From assembly GCA_029168955.1 (NCBI GenBank), contig JAPDOI010000040.1:434001-498000 (forward strand): DNA of 64,000 nt, in the 5' to 3' direction. Origin of the DNA: Aplectana chamaeleonis. Its lineage: Eukaryota > Nematoda > Chromadorea > Rhabditida > Cosmocercidae. Below the pieces are notes generated by a model that ran no database searches, had not been told where the DNA came from, and saw only the letters and a list, made by a program, of their open reading frames with translations. A program made the translations under genes and the position numbers. Every line of letters starts with the position of its first letter. Position 1 is the first letter of the stretch. This document shows, piece by piece, positions 54,850-64,000 of this stretch.

Positions 54850-56450
54850 TAGAGCTGGTATTAATTTCTTTGACCTTTTCCTTCGAATTACATATCTTCG
54901 TTATTCAACATTGTCAGGAGCTTTTACTTCATTAAAACACCCCACTATTCTTCTATTTGTGACCCAAAATTTTCACGTCCCCCCCTCAAAAAAAATACAA
55001 AATTTTCAAAATTCTTATGTATCGTTGGTGTCTCACGGAGACATCGACGCGCTGAGCAGTTGGGCGCGAAATCGTTTGATTAATAGCCACTCTCCCCTCG
55101 CGCAATTTTTTGCGCCATAGTGCGCTGCGATAGCACCAATTTTCAACAGTAATTTCTTCCGTGGAAACTGACTTCTATGAAAACAGCACACCTACCCAGA
55201 GTCAGAGTTCCAACGCAACCGTCACGGTTGGAAGCGTACAGCGAATAACGCGCCCCATATCGGAATGTTGACCGCGTGCGAATCTTCTCGGTTTCTGCTC
55301 CTCTAAAAAATAGCTTTCAGATTTGATTTTTTTCAGATCAGCTCGGTGAAGTGGGGAGGAAAGCGGGGAAGGTAGGTGAGGAACGAGAGAAAGAGGGAGA
55401 AGAGAACAGTGCAAATACGAACGGACGAATTCCGACACTGCTTGGGTGACGGCACGCTACCGTAATTATTCGCTTAAAAAATTACCAGGTCACCCATTTG
55501 ATGCCAGAAATGATATTTATTCCAAAAAAGCCATGGCCAGCATCTTTTCACTTTACCACGGCCCAAATCAACTTCGCCTAAGGCCTCCAAAAAAAAGTTT
55601 GGGCGGAAAAACCAAATTTGGGTGCATTGGCCTTGCCCATGTGCGCACGTTAAACACCAGTATCGACTGTGTGGATTGCAGACGCAACCAGAAGGTTGCG
55701 GACGGACTCATTGGGTGGATTTCCTGCAACTTTCTGGCTTTAGTTCGGTGCGTATCGACTCAGTCGATAGACCAGCTCTGATGGGGATCCCAGAAAAGTC
55801 ACTACGAAATGAATCTCCGAGTCTATCATATCTATCTCCATCAGTGCTAACCACATGTAATGCCTTATTGTAAATATTCCATAACGATTTTTTCACCCTA
55901 TTTGGACGACTTACCTGAGGCATCTTTCATAGTCCTCACCGCAAGCGCGGCATGCGTGGAACGGGCGGTGGACTATGAAGTTTTTACCCGCCCGAGACGC
56001 GCGTGCCACCCATCCAGCTCCGCCATAGCGGCGCCGCCTAAACCGCAACAGCGTTTTTACCATTTGAATCACTGCTCTCTCCTCAGTTTACGTCCTCTCC
56101 GACATAAATAATTCTGGGATCATCCTACGATACTATATTGAAAAATGCAAGACAGTAATGTCCGTGTAATTCACAGTTGAGGCCCAACTTTAGCCACACC
56201 GCCATGGCGGTGCCGCCGGAGTTTTCATTGTTGATTCCCGTTTGTGCCGCGCTGTGTGAAGTTTCAAAGTCCTACGCCCGTCCCGTGCGTCACGCGCGTG
56301 CCGCGCTTCCAGGGGAGAACTATGAGAGATGGATTTGATATTCTTTTGAAATAGAAAACCCTCTAGAAAAGTTAATCGAGAATTGCTCATCGCGCTGGAG
56401 CTGTGGAATAATTTTGTCTCTTCCGAACACACTAGACTAGTTCGCGTGAT
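54850..56450. other. Unassigned; one dispersed repeat
   Basis: 55915-56030 (GGCATCTTTCATAGTCCTCA ... GTGCCACCCATCCAGC) recurs at 63927-64000 at the window edge and partly inverted near 56270-56320. A 111-codon + frame at 55446-55781 has no recognised motif. Confidence 0.35.
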
Positions 56451-56452
56451 CA

Positions 56453-57902
56453 ACTGCTCTGAGAGTTTTGGCCGAGGAATAGCCGCGAAATAACCGCTGA
56501 ATAATGCTGGCCGCGAAATAGTTCTCGACGTGAAATAGCCGTGAAATAGCCGCCAAATATGTGGTGTGCTTGGATCCAGTTCAGTTTAGTTTAGTTGAGC
56601 TTACTCTGAGAGTTTTGGCCTCGAAATAGCCGGGAAATAGCCCACCGGGCTTCGCAGCGGCTCCTGGTGGGCTATTTACCGGCTATTTCGCGGCTTTTCA
56701 CGAAACGGACAAGGAGTAGCCGAGAAATAGCCGAGATATAACCGAGAAATACTCAGAAGTAAACAAAATTGACCAAGACGCAACCGTCGCCGGCTCGCCG
56801 AGCCACCATCTGGGGTCGCCAGCGCTTGGGCGGGGCTTCCAGAGGCTGAACGAGGACCAAGTACCTCAAATTCGGGTAATTGAACCGACGGAGGGGCTGA
56901 AATCTGAATCATGCCTCTGGAATGCTCCGTATATCTACGGGGGGAGCATTATTTCTCGGCTATTTAGCGGCGAGCATTATTTGGCGGCTATTTAGCGGCT
57001 ATTACGCGGCAAGCAGGCATTTCTCGGCTATTCACGTGCCCTACTGCTGAATGCTATGGGTAAAATCGAGTTTCTTGATCACCCATTATTACTGCATCCC
57101 TTTACATGGGCGTATTCTTGTAGGCGAACATCAACCATTGCAGAACGGTGCTTTATAGCCACATACGACGTACTGAGTCAGCCGAAATAACTCGTCGATA
57201 CACAATTTTATGGGGTTTTGAAGCATTATAGATCTATTGACAATGGGACGCTCATAAGCTCGGATGATAGCAGGATAACGGCGTATTTTATAGTATGCAC
57301 GCATCATATTTCCCTTATTCTCTCGGAATCGCGGAAATGAGAAAATCCACAATCTTTTTGGTCTATTCCGTTTCCGTTTAATGTGTTTTGACCATTTTTC
57401 TTCCGTTTCCGAAAATAATGAAAAAGATTTTTGCACAGCCCTAGCCTTGATGGATATAAGCCTTGTGTTGCGATTCAACCAGAAATGTCTTCTGATGTTT
57501 GGCTTTAATCGTGAGTTTGGGAAACAGACGCCAAGAGACCTCTATATTGGCTTTGGACGTCTTCTTACGGAACACATGACAACAGTTATGATTGACGGTA
57601 TCGTTGTCTGTAACTGTGAATGAAGGTAAGACTGGCAATAGACGTTCGCCGCCTCATTTCGAGATTGGCGGCTGCGTGAAGAGCACCAGTTGCCGGGAAA
57701 TAGCTGAGGGATAGCCCACCAGGATCCGCAGCGGCTCCTGGTGGGCTATTTCTCGGTTGTTTCGCGGCTTTTCCGCGAACAACGTGGTCACGGCCGAGCA
57801 TTGGCCGCGAATTAGCCGAGAAATAGCCCACCACGAGCCGCTGCGGAGCCTGGTGGGCTATTCCGCGGCTATATCTCGGCCAAAACCCTCAGAGTGAGCA
57901 GT
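56453..57902. mobile_element. Foldback element with GC palindromes
   Basis: Ends ACTGCTCTGAGAGTTTTGGC and inverted GCCAAAACCCTCAGAGTGAG. Repeated GAAATAGCCGAGAAATAGCC and palindromes around GGAGCCGCTGCG / CGCAGCGGCTCC occur in both outer parts; the middle (57060-57650) is unrelated. An inner start (CTCTGAGAGTTTTGGCC) at about 56606 suggests partial duplication. Carries the second SL-like sequence. No transposase. Confidence 0.6.
56767..56886 (-). ncRNA. Spliced-leader (SL1)-like RNA sequence, copy 2
   Basis: Minus strand 56886-56865 is a 22-nt SL1-like leader (three differences from SL1 as I recall it, at positions 5, 14 and 16) ending in GAG. A GTAC donor follows (56864-56861). ACTTGG after the donor pairs with the leader's CCGAAT region less well than in the 26251 copy. 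A hairpin GGCTCGGCGAGCC lies further down and AATTTTG, resembling an Sm site, at about 56768-56774. The spacing is longer than in known SL1 RNAs. Function uncertain. Confidence 0.5.
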
Positions 57903-58876
57903 CGTTCGAACCAGAAAAGTTGATATTTCTATTGCACACTCTAGTGGGCTGCCTATACTCGAGAAGTACCAAGGATTTTTCCAAACAAAGCTGCAAAGCA
58001 AAAAAAAACTATGCAGCTTAGGCTTATTTTAGCCGAGGGATTCTCCTCAACTCGGTAAAGCTGGTCAACAATAGTTAAACTCTATCCCCCAAATAAAAAC
58101 TCTAAAAAGAACCCAATTTCTGTCAATTTCGAAGTTCATGCAGGCTTTTCCTCCTGGAATTAAACCGCCGTTTTCCCCCAAATGGAGATGAGGGAAACAA
58201 GAATACGAGGAGCAAAATTAAAAGAAACATGTATATCAAACGAAGATGAGTAAAACAAGAGTATGAGGAGAACTAATAAAAAACGCGGGCCATCAAAGAG
58301 TGTTGATAATAATGATGACGTGGCTCGGTGAATTGTGCCGTGCAATGACGAGGAGAAACAGATCGATCGCAGTGAAGTCTCCAGGGGGCGAATAAGAGTT
58401 CGAACCGACGGCTGGGAGTTCGAACGGAAGTTGTCTAGACCTACGCCGACGTCGAGCGTTTCGCCCCTCGAGCGTTCGAACGCTGTTCCGATTGCTATTA
58501 GGCTGGGGTCGGACCCGTTGAATGCCTGAGCTTGCGCTGGCTTCGCTGAACGCAGGGATGCCGTTCGTCGTTCTGGTCCAGTCATCTCGATTACTCGATA
58601 CTCTGTGGCTGATCGTGTAGGGTGACCCCGAACCACTCTCTGGAGGATCGTGCCAAGGATACTTTTGGCCGCGTGGATGCTGCAGGCCGTGGGAAGAAAC
58701 GGCAGTGCGGTCGGTCGCAGCTGAAATCGCCCTATAGTTCTGATCAGGACAGGGTGGATCGATCAAGGCGAGAATCTTCCACCTTTTTTTCAGCATCTCG
58801 TTAAGAATTTCCGTAGTTCGTGAAGGTGACGTAGCTGAAATTCCATCAACTGGGGCTAGTATGTCCGCAGTTTACG
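57903..58876. other. Unassigned
   Basis: Minus-strand frames at 58636-58160 contain Arg-rich ERRTASLRSAKPAQAQAF-like sequence that may be another worn retroelement spacer, but the match is weak. Nothing else is seen. Confidence 0.25.
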
Positions 58877-59030
58877 TATCCTCTGTTTCCGAGTGTGATT
58901 TATTTCCGTTCGTCGCTTGCGTCTGCGTGCGTACGCTGCGCCTCCTCCCTACGATTTCTCGCTGTCTCTACCCTTGCTCCGCACGAGGGCGCGAGGGAAC
59001 AGAGTAAATCTGGCTCGGAACCAGAGGATA
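58877..59030 (+). repeat. TATCCTCTG-family MITE, complete copy
   Basis: TATCCTCTGTTTCCGAG at the left and inverted CTCGGAACCAGAGGATA at the right (59014-59030), with the pyrimidine-rich core between. It defines the family borders. Confidence 0.7.
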
Positions 59031-59170
59031 AATTATCGCGACAAAATTAGACTAGATGCCTCCAAAATCCTGGGAATCTCCTGTTCTTGCGTTATGCATT
59101 TCGCGACCCGTCGGCAGAGAGCTGGTTCTCCCAGCAAGAATTACATCTAGCAACTTTTTTGAAACTTCTG

Positions 59171-59443
59171 CTGTGCTTCTCTGGGCTAAATTCCGGTCCG
59201 AAATTGCGTCTCGACACGCTTTGCGCGCGCTTGGGTCAGTCGAGTTTCCAGCGCCAAAACCGACTCGATAGGCCTTTTTTATACAATTTTCTTCTACTTG
59301 TTTTAGTTTCCAGTTTTCGAAACCCACCTAAAGTCAAAAGATCGACGGCTGCGGCGCTGGAAGCTCTTCCGACTCGGGAGCGTGCGCCGCAAAGCGTGTC
59401 GAGACGCAGTTGCGCACCGGAATTTGGCCCAGAGAAGCACAGT
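59171..59443. repeat. Palindromic foldback unit (about 105-bp arms)
   Basis: The left arm CTTCTCTGGGCTAAATTCCG and GCGTCTCGACACGCTTTGCG are repeated inverted at about 59345-59443 (CGCAAAGCGTGTCGAGACGC, CCGGAATTTGGCCCAGAGAAG). The loop is about 65 bp. Overlapping open frames on both strands arise from the symmetry. Confidence 0.65.
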
Positions 59444-59936
59444 ATGTCTTTACACTGTTCCCAAACTGTAGAGGCACTTGTCTATATGGAAGTAGAACCC
59501 GGAATATGTGATATTTCATAGCAAATCAAAATGTAACAGCTATCTACCGTAATAATCAACTTCAAAAACGAGGTTAAATATAGTAATAAAAATATTCTAT
59601 TTATAATTAACTTAATTTCCTTCCCAAGCAAATCGGACCGCTCTGACCGATCGGCGAACGTATTCATTGCGGACTGCCTTTTTCCCATCTAAATTGGAGA
59701 ATATATCATGCTAGCAGCATATTGTTACGGAAACTCCGCCAGATATAAGCTCTTACCACGAAACCTCTGGCAAACCTATATAAGCCACGCCTAAACATCC
59801 ACCAGCCAGCCATATCGGTCTGATTTTGGTTTAAAAAGTGATGTTCCAAGCTGTCAGAATGCCCGCGAGTGGATGAGTGAGAAATCCGTGTTATCATGCA
59901 AAAAAACAGTTACTTGCACCTCAACGTTTTTCGTAG

Positions 59937-60240
59937 TCGGATAAAAAAGTCGACTTTTTATTCGAAAAGTCGAGTATTCGAAAAAGTCCGATATCCGACC
60001 ATAGTCGAAAAGTCGAATATTCGAAAAAGTCCGATATCCGACTACAGTCGAAAAGTCGAATATTCGAAGGAGTGCGATATCCGACTACAGTCGAAAAGTC
60101 GAATATTCGAAAAAGTGCGATGTCCGACTACAGTAGAAAAGTCGAATATTCGAAAAAGTGCGATATCCGACTATAGTCGAAAAGTCGAATATTCGAAAAA
60201 GTGCGATATCCGACTATAATCGAAAAGTCGGATATTCGAA
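59937..60240 (+). repeat. 43-bp satellite array, copy 2
   Basis: Seven or so units of the same 43-bp repeat as at 50018, starting with the same GTCGGATAAAAAAGTCGACT. It directly abuts the gag N-terminal fragment at about 60245. Confidence 0.8.
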
Positions 60241-60244
60241 ATGA

Positions 60245-61822
60245 ATTTCATTTGGAACAAGTATAACTTTACATCCAAGGCTCTCAGAAACTCACCGAGT
60301 GAGCCTTTTCCATCGTATTTCCTGACTTCGGCCACAGACTGCGCTTTAAGAACCTCCTTAAAGGCACAGTACACCCTCAGATATGAATTTTGAGATTTTC
60401 ATGTACTTGTGTAGAAGACCCCTTCTGTATAACACAAGACAAACGCGAGATCTCAATTCCTCCAAATAAGCGAGATATAAGCGACCACCACGGGCCCGAC
60501 CCCCTCCAGCCACCACCACAGGCCCGACCCCCTAACAGATTTCCAAACACGATAGCGGCTAGATGGGTGGATGAATTCCAACAAGTCGTCGTTCTTCAGT
60601 CCATTAGCGGACTGTCTCCTTATCCTGGCTCGCTCTCGCGCAACGATTGCGAATGAAGAGAAATAAAGGCCTGAGACAACTCGTCCACCAATTTTTCACC
60701 CTCAAAATTTAGGCATCTTTGAAGAGCCATATCTCAGTTCATAGGGGGTCCTGGACGATTTCAGAGATACCACTGTGATCAGCGTATGACTCTCTCCAAG
60801 ACAAGCATGAAATATGAAAATTAACTTTTTGGGTGTCCTGTGCCTTTAAGCGTGAGCAAAACCTCGCTAGCTGCGCTGCGTTCCACTACCGATGAGGATC
60901 TGCACCTCTCTAGCGAGCCGCTATCGGTGGATGAATTGCGAGACCGATCTGGTCGCTGTGGGGAGCACATATTCAACGATTTCGTTGACGATTGTGGCGA
61001 TGTCCGGAGACGATCCTTGCTCTTCCTATCGATCCGGTCCGGGTTCGTACGTGCGGAAGTCGGGGCGTGGTGGTGCTGCAATGAACAATGTGAGTGCGCG
61101 CTGCTTGCCACAGTGCGTACGTGTGATTTCTTACTACACCAGTCATGAACTGCATCCCCTCTGAACGCGAGATCCTCGCGACGATGATCGGCTGGCTGCA
61201 CCGCAGCAGGTTGCTGTTCCTGTAGCGACCGAAATTTGAACCGAAGTCGTTGCACTTCTTCATCCTTCTCGGCGAACATGGCAAGACTTGCGCACTAGTG
61301 CATCCCAATGCAGCTGTCAATTTAGCCATTGCCGCAGCCTGCTCTAAGATGACCGGAAAACTGCACCAGTTCGTTGATGGGCATCTCCTAGTTTTGGGCG
61401 AGGTATCGCACCTCCCTTGCATCCCGCAATGTAGACTCTACGGCCGCACTAGCCAAGTCGACCGATGCTTGCACTATATTGAGAGTAGCTCGCCGCTTTT
61501 TCTCACCTAACCCCCTTACATGGGTATTTAGTGCGCTGTCCACCTCATTCGGGATGTTTTCCAAAACCGGCTTCCAATAACCTACTGGTTCAAGGCGTGC
61601 CGCCTCTGTGTCCACGTTCGATCTTCTATCCATATGTTCATCCGTAACAGCGTGATTTGTAACAGTATGTTGTTGAAGTGGCTTGGCCCCCATGTCAGTT
61701 GTTGTGGTTGGCTGGGTGGACTCAAGTATAGGCGTTTCATAAGAGAAACCCTCTTGTGATTCCATAATCGGTTGACTGGTTGGTTGTCTCCTCGATTGCC
61801 ACCACTGGGAAGTCGACACCAC
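60245..61822 (-). pseudogene. LTR-retroelement gag, N-terminal half
   Basis: Minus strand from 61762: MESQEGFSYETPILESTQPT, then a helical stretch (LVNIVQ-like, RATLNIVQASVDLASAAVES, about 61480) and, after a frameshift, a Ser/Arg-rich linker (61279-60850). The gag core start follows: EVLLTL joined across the inserted MITE B to KEVLKAQSVAEVRKYDGKGS and LGEFLRALDVKLYLFQ (60350-60255). It ends at the 43-bp array. Together with 48040-49965 it would make a nearly complete gag; whether the two halves come from one copy is not known. Confidence 0.65.
60362..60845. mobile_element. TTAA-flanked MITE B (484 bp) inside gag
   Basis: TTAA at 60358-60361 and 60846-60849. Ends AGGCACAGTACACCC and inverted GGGTGTCCTGTGCCT. 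Same length as and closely similar to MITE C, with the phrase CCACCACAGGCCCGACCCCC in both. Removing it plus one TTAA restores the gag frame. Confidence 0.9.
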
Positions 61823-62483
61823 AGCCTAGAAGTAAAGTTTATGCCCAGTTACGAGCAACAACAACAACTGCAATTCAAGATCACCAGATACAGCTGGCCT
61901 AAACCAGGTTGAACTAGACGGGTAGACGAAGCTGGGTTAAGAGTTTATCCGTATTGACTTCAAAATAAATGTGATGGATGAGTAGATGATGATGATGGAC
62001 AGTGGGATGGCACAGCAGCAAGATCGATTTTCCTTTCGAGAGACCAGACGACAGCCACTACGAGGCCCCGTAAACTCACCGACCGTTTATCGATTGCTCT
62101 CGCCGAGCGGCCGCCTGCGGACGGTGTCGAGGGCCAGGAGGGAAAATCCTCTATCGCTCTCGATCTCTCTCCCTCTCCCTTAGCAATCAATCCGCGAACC
62201 TCTGCTAGGATATCACTAGGACCCGTCAGCTATGAGCTGACATTGGGTTTCCTTCTCTGCTGTTCAGGCTATCCGCCCAGCTGCACGCTTCCCCAACCTA
62301 GAAAACAAGACCCCGCCGATCGCGAGTGGCCGGTTTACATTGGCCAGGCTTGGCTCCTCCCCTCTCCGCAGCTTACACGCGACGCTCCTGCCGGGCTGTG
62401 CTCCTCGTCTCTGGTTGTGGCCTCGCCGTCCTCGATTGATTAGGGCGGGGCGCCGCTGTGCCAACCCGTCATGCCACTGCGCA

Positions 62484-62667
62484 GGGTGGTGGCCATCGTG
62501 TATCAACACCCCTGTGGAAGCGGTAGAAAAGGGGGAGGAGCGAGGTTCCTGATTGGACGCAACAGCCGGGGGCCGGGGCTAGCCCGTGTTGCGTCCAATC
62601 AGAAACCTCGCTCCTCCCCCGTTTCTCCCGCCTCCTCAGGAGTGTTGATACACGATGACCACCACCC
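62484..62667. mobile_element. 184-bp near-perfect palindromic element
   Basis: GGGTGGTGGCCATCGTGTAT ... ATACACGATGACCACCACCC, arms of about 80 bp, loop AGCCGGGGGCCGGGGCT. Flanked by CACTGCGCA at 62475-62483 and 62668-62676; LTR region 1 has a single CACTGCGCA at the same place (about 46107-46115). A 9-bp duplication suggests a Mutator-like non-autonomous element. Confidence 0.8.
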
Positions 62668-62734
62668 CACTGCGCATGACGAAACATTAGTTACATTGCG
62701 GGAGTACATTAATATGGCCCTGTGCTGAACTTAA

Positions 62735-63218
62735 AGGCACAGTACACCCTCACATATGAATTTTGAGATTTTCATGTAATTGTGTAGAAGACCCCTCCTG
62801 TATAACACGTGCCAAATGCGAGATCTCAATTCCTCCAAATAAGCGAGATATAAGCGACCACCACAGGCCCGACCCCCTTCGCTCACCACCACAGGCCCGG
62901 CCCCCTACCAGATTTACGAATTCGATAGCGGCTAAATGGATGGATGAATTCTAACAAGTAGTTGTTCTTCAGTCCATTGCCGGTCTATCTCCTCATTCTG
63001 TTTTGATCGCGTGCAGCGATTGCGAATGAAGAGAAATACAGGCCTGGGACAACTCGTCCACGGAATTTTCGCTCTCAAAATGCAGGCATCTTTAAGGAGC
63101 CATAGCTCCGTTCGTAAGAGGTCTTGGACGACTTCAGAGATACCATTGTGATCAGAGAGTGGCTCTCTACAAGATAAGCCTGGTAACTGAAAAATAATTT
63201 TCTGGGTGTCCTGTGCCT
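62735..63218. mobile_element. TTAA-flanked MITE C (484 bp)
   Basis: TTAA at 62731-62734 and 63219-63222. Ends as MITE B. The flanks join to match LTR region 1 (CTGACCTCAAAGAACA there against CTGAAC-TTAA-AGAACA here). Confidence 0.9.
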
Positions 63219-63497
63219 TTAAAGAACACGATCAAAATCAGGAACCACAATCCTACAAATGCAAGGAATATGATGTTATAATGAGAAGTAACAACATAGG
63301 AACATTAAAACATCAAAACAGACACATAACATTCTAAAACAACACAAAAACTAGGCAGGATCATAATCAGTATCACTGACGAGTAACCATCCATACATGA
63401 CAACGCAACGCCCTGTAGTATATCAATTTATGATAACTTCGAGATTTTCGTTGAGTGGGCTATTCTAAACATTTCATCTAACCCAATATTATTTTAG

Positions 63498-63639
63498 GGG
63501 AAGAAAGTCACACGGGATACCTCGGTGCTTGCGCAAAGAGGAATGGCTATTAAAAGACTTCTAAGGCAGATGACTGAAAATAAGACTGAGGATCTCAATC
63601 GTGTACAGGATTTATCTGATCATAGTCAAGAACCTGCCC
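63498..63639 (+). CDS. Host gene exon (142 nt), unidentified
   Basis: Acceptor TATTATTTTAG|GGG and donor GCCC|GTGAGTG, both close to nematode consensus. The only open frame reads GKKVTRDTSVLAQRGMAIKR, then RQMTENKTEDLNRVQDLSDH, entering in phase 0 and leaving in phase 1. Basic and helical, no domain recognised. It could belong with the exons at 39287 and 40961, more than 22 kb away, or to another gene running off the window. Confidence 0.5.
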
Positions 63640-64000
63640 GTGAGTGATTTCTAAGCTCATGCTCAAGTTTTAAATTAGGGTGAAGATTTAGCTCTGCTGA
63701 TATATAGGGATACACTGCAAAAAAAGAACTACCTGGATCATATTGGAGCTATGGGCTGGTGCTCGTTTCAACGAGTGTACGGAGTAATTTGTTTTCTATA
63801 TTCCCTGTACACGAGGAACGCGAGAGCAGTAGGGTTTCGAGATGTTTGACAGTGAATGAACTTCCGGAAAAAAGGCTTTATAGCATGGTCCTAGAGAACC
63901 CAAAATTTTCGTTTTGGTATATAAGGCATCTTTCATTCCCGCCACGCAGGCGCGGGACGCTTGAAAGTTTTACTGCGCGTGCTGCCCATCCAATCCTGCC
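63640..64000. other. Intron-like end of window with dispersed repeat
   Basis: Follows a good donor. The last 74 bases match the repeat at 55915-56030 and run off the edge. Confidence 0.4.

Larger units (their letters stand above)
61830..63402 (-). mobile_element. LTR region 2 (with two insertions)
   Basis: Minus-strand LTR beginning TGTCATGTATGG at 63402, interrupted by MITE C (62735-63218) and a palindromic element (62484-62667). It ends near 61840, before the gag leader. Homologous to 45300-46321, which lacks both insertions and shows the original sequence. Regulatory signals inside were not identified. Confidence 0.65.

Noticed and set aside
55446..55781. 111-codon frame as a gene
   Set aside because: No motif, no splice signals, and low-complexity neighbouring repeats.
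59056..59521. Overlapping frames on both strands near 59.1-59.5 kb
   Set aside because: They come from a near-palindromic foldback unit, which gives mirror-image frames.
1..64000. CRISPR arrays, rRNA genes, bacterial operons or phage modules
   Set aside because: No such signals; regular repeats here are minisatellites or transposon arrays, and gene structure is eukaryotic.

Overview
This is eukaryotic, almost certainly nematode, DNA. The evidence is short GT-AG introns with TTTCAG-type acceptors, a Tc3-type transposon carrying an intron of about 56 nt, 22-nt spliced-leader-like (SL1-like) sequences followed by a GT donor, and a mix of RTE, Penelope and APE-type LINE retroelements. Species cannot be fixed from sequence alone; a rhabditid or strongylid (clade V) worm is my guess. 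There are no bacterial-style genes, operons, rRNA or CRISPR arrays.

The window is a graveyard of nested mobile elements. Bases 1-5000 hold MITE-like repeats and a broken hAT transposase. 4.9-8.6 kb is an RTE LINE split by a long-TIR element that itself holds a TTA-flanked element. 9.76-11.46 kb is a non-autonomous hAT-like element with a perfect 8-bp target duplication. 12.5-18.4 kb is a cluster of APE-type LINE copies, one encoding a 2A-like motif followed by a PHD-like finger. 18.8-22.5 kb is a head-to-head pair of Penelope-like elements inside one 14-bp target duplication. 23.0-29.7 kb is a second LINE copy split by a 3.2-kb relative of the hAT-like element. 32.3-36.3 kb is an inverted-repeat element with a Tc3-like copy inserted in one arm and the matching empty site in the other. 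36.3-38.6 kb is a 42-bp minisatellite.

From 39 kb on, a few exons with good splice signals (39287-39388, 40961-41356, perhaps 47810-47873, and 63498-63639) suggest host coding sequence on the + strand whose introns have filled with transposons. The first two join in phase; the others are linked to them only by position. Between them lie TTAA-flanked MITEs (at least six good members), a decayed Tc1-like element, LTR-retroelement pieces on the minus strand (two LTR regions, a gag N-terminal half, and a gag C-terminal half with zinc knuckle and aspartic protease), 43-bp satellite arrays, foldback elements and two SL-like sequences.

Almost every element is dead (frameshifts, stops, truncations). 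The value of the window is that the nesting gives clean before/after evidence for target duplications and element boundaries, and that it shows a 2A-PHD-APE-RT LINE architecture and SL-derived sequences inside repeats.
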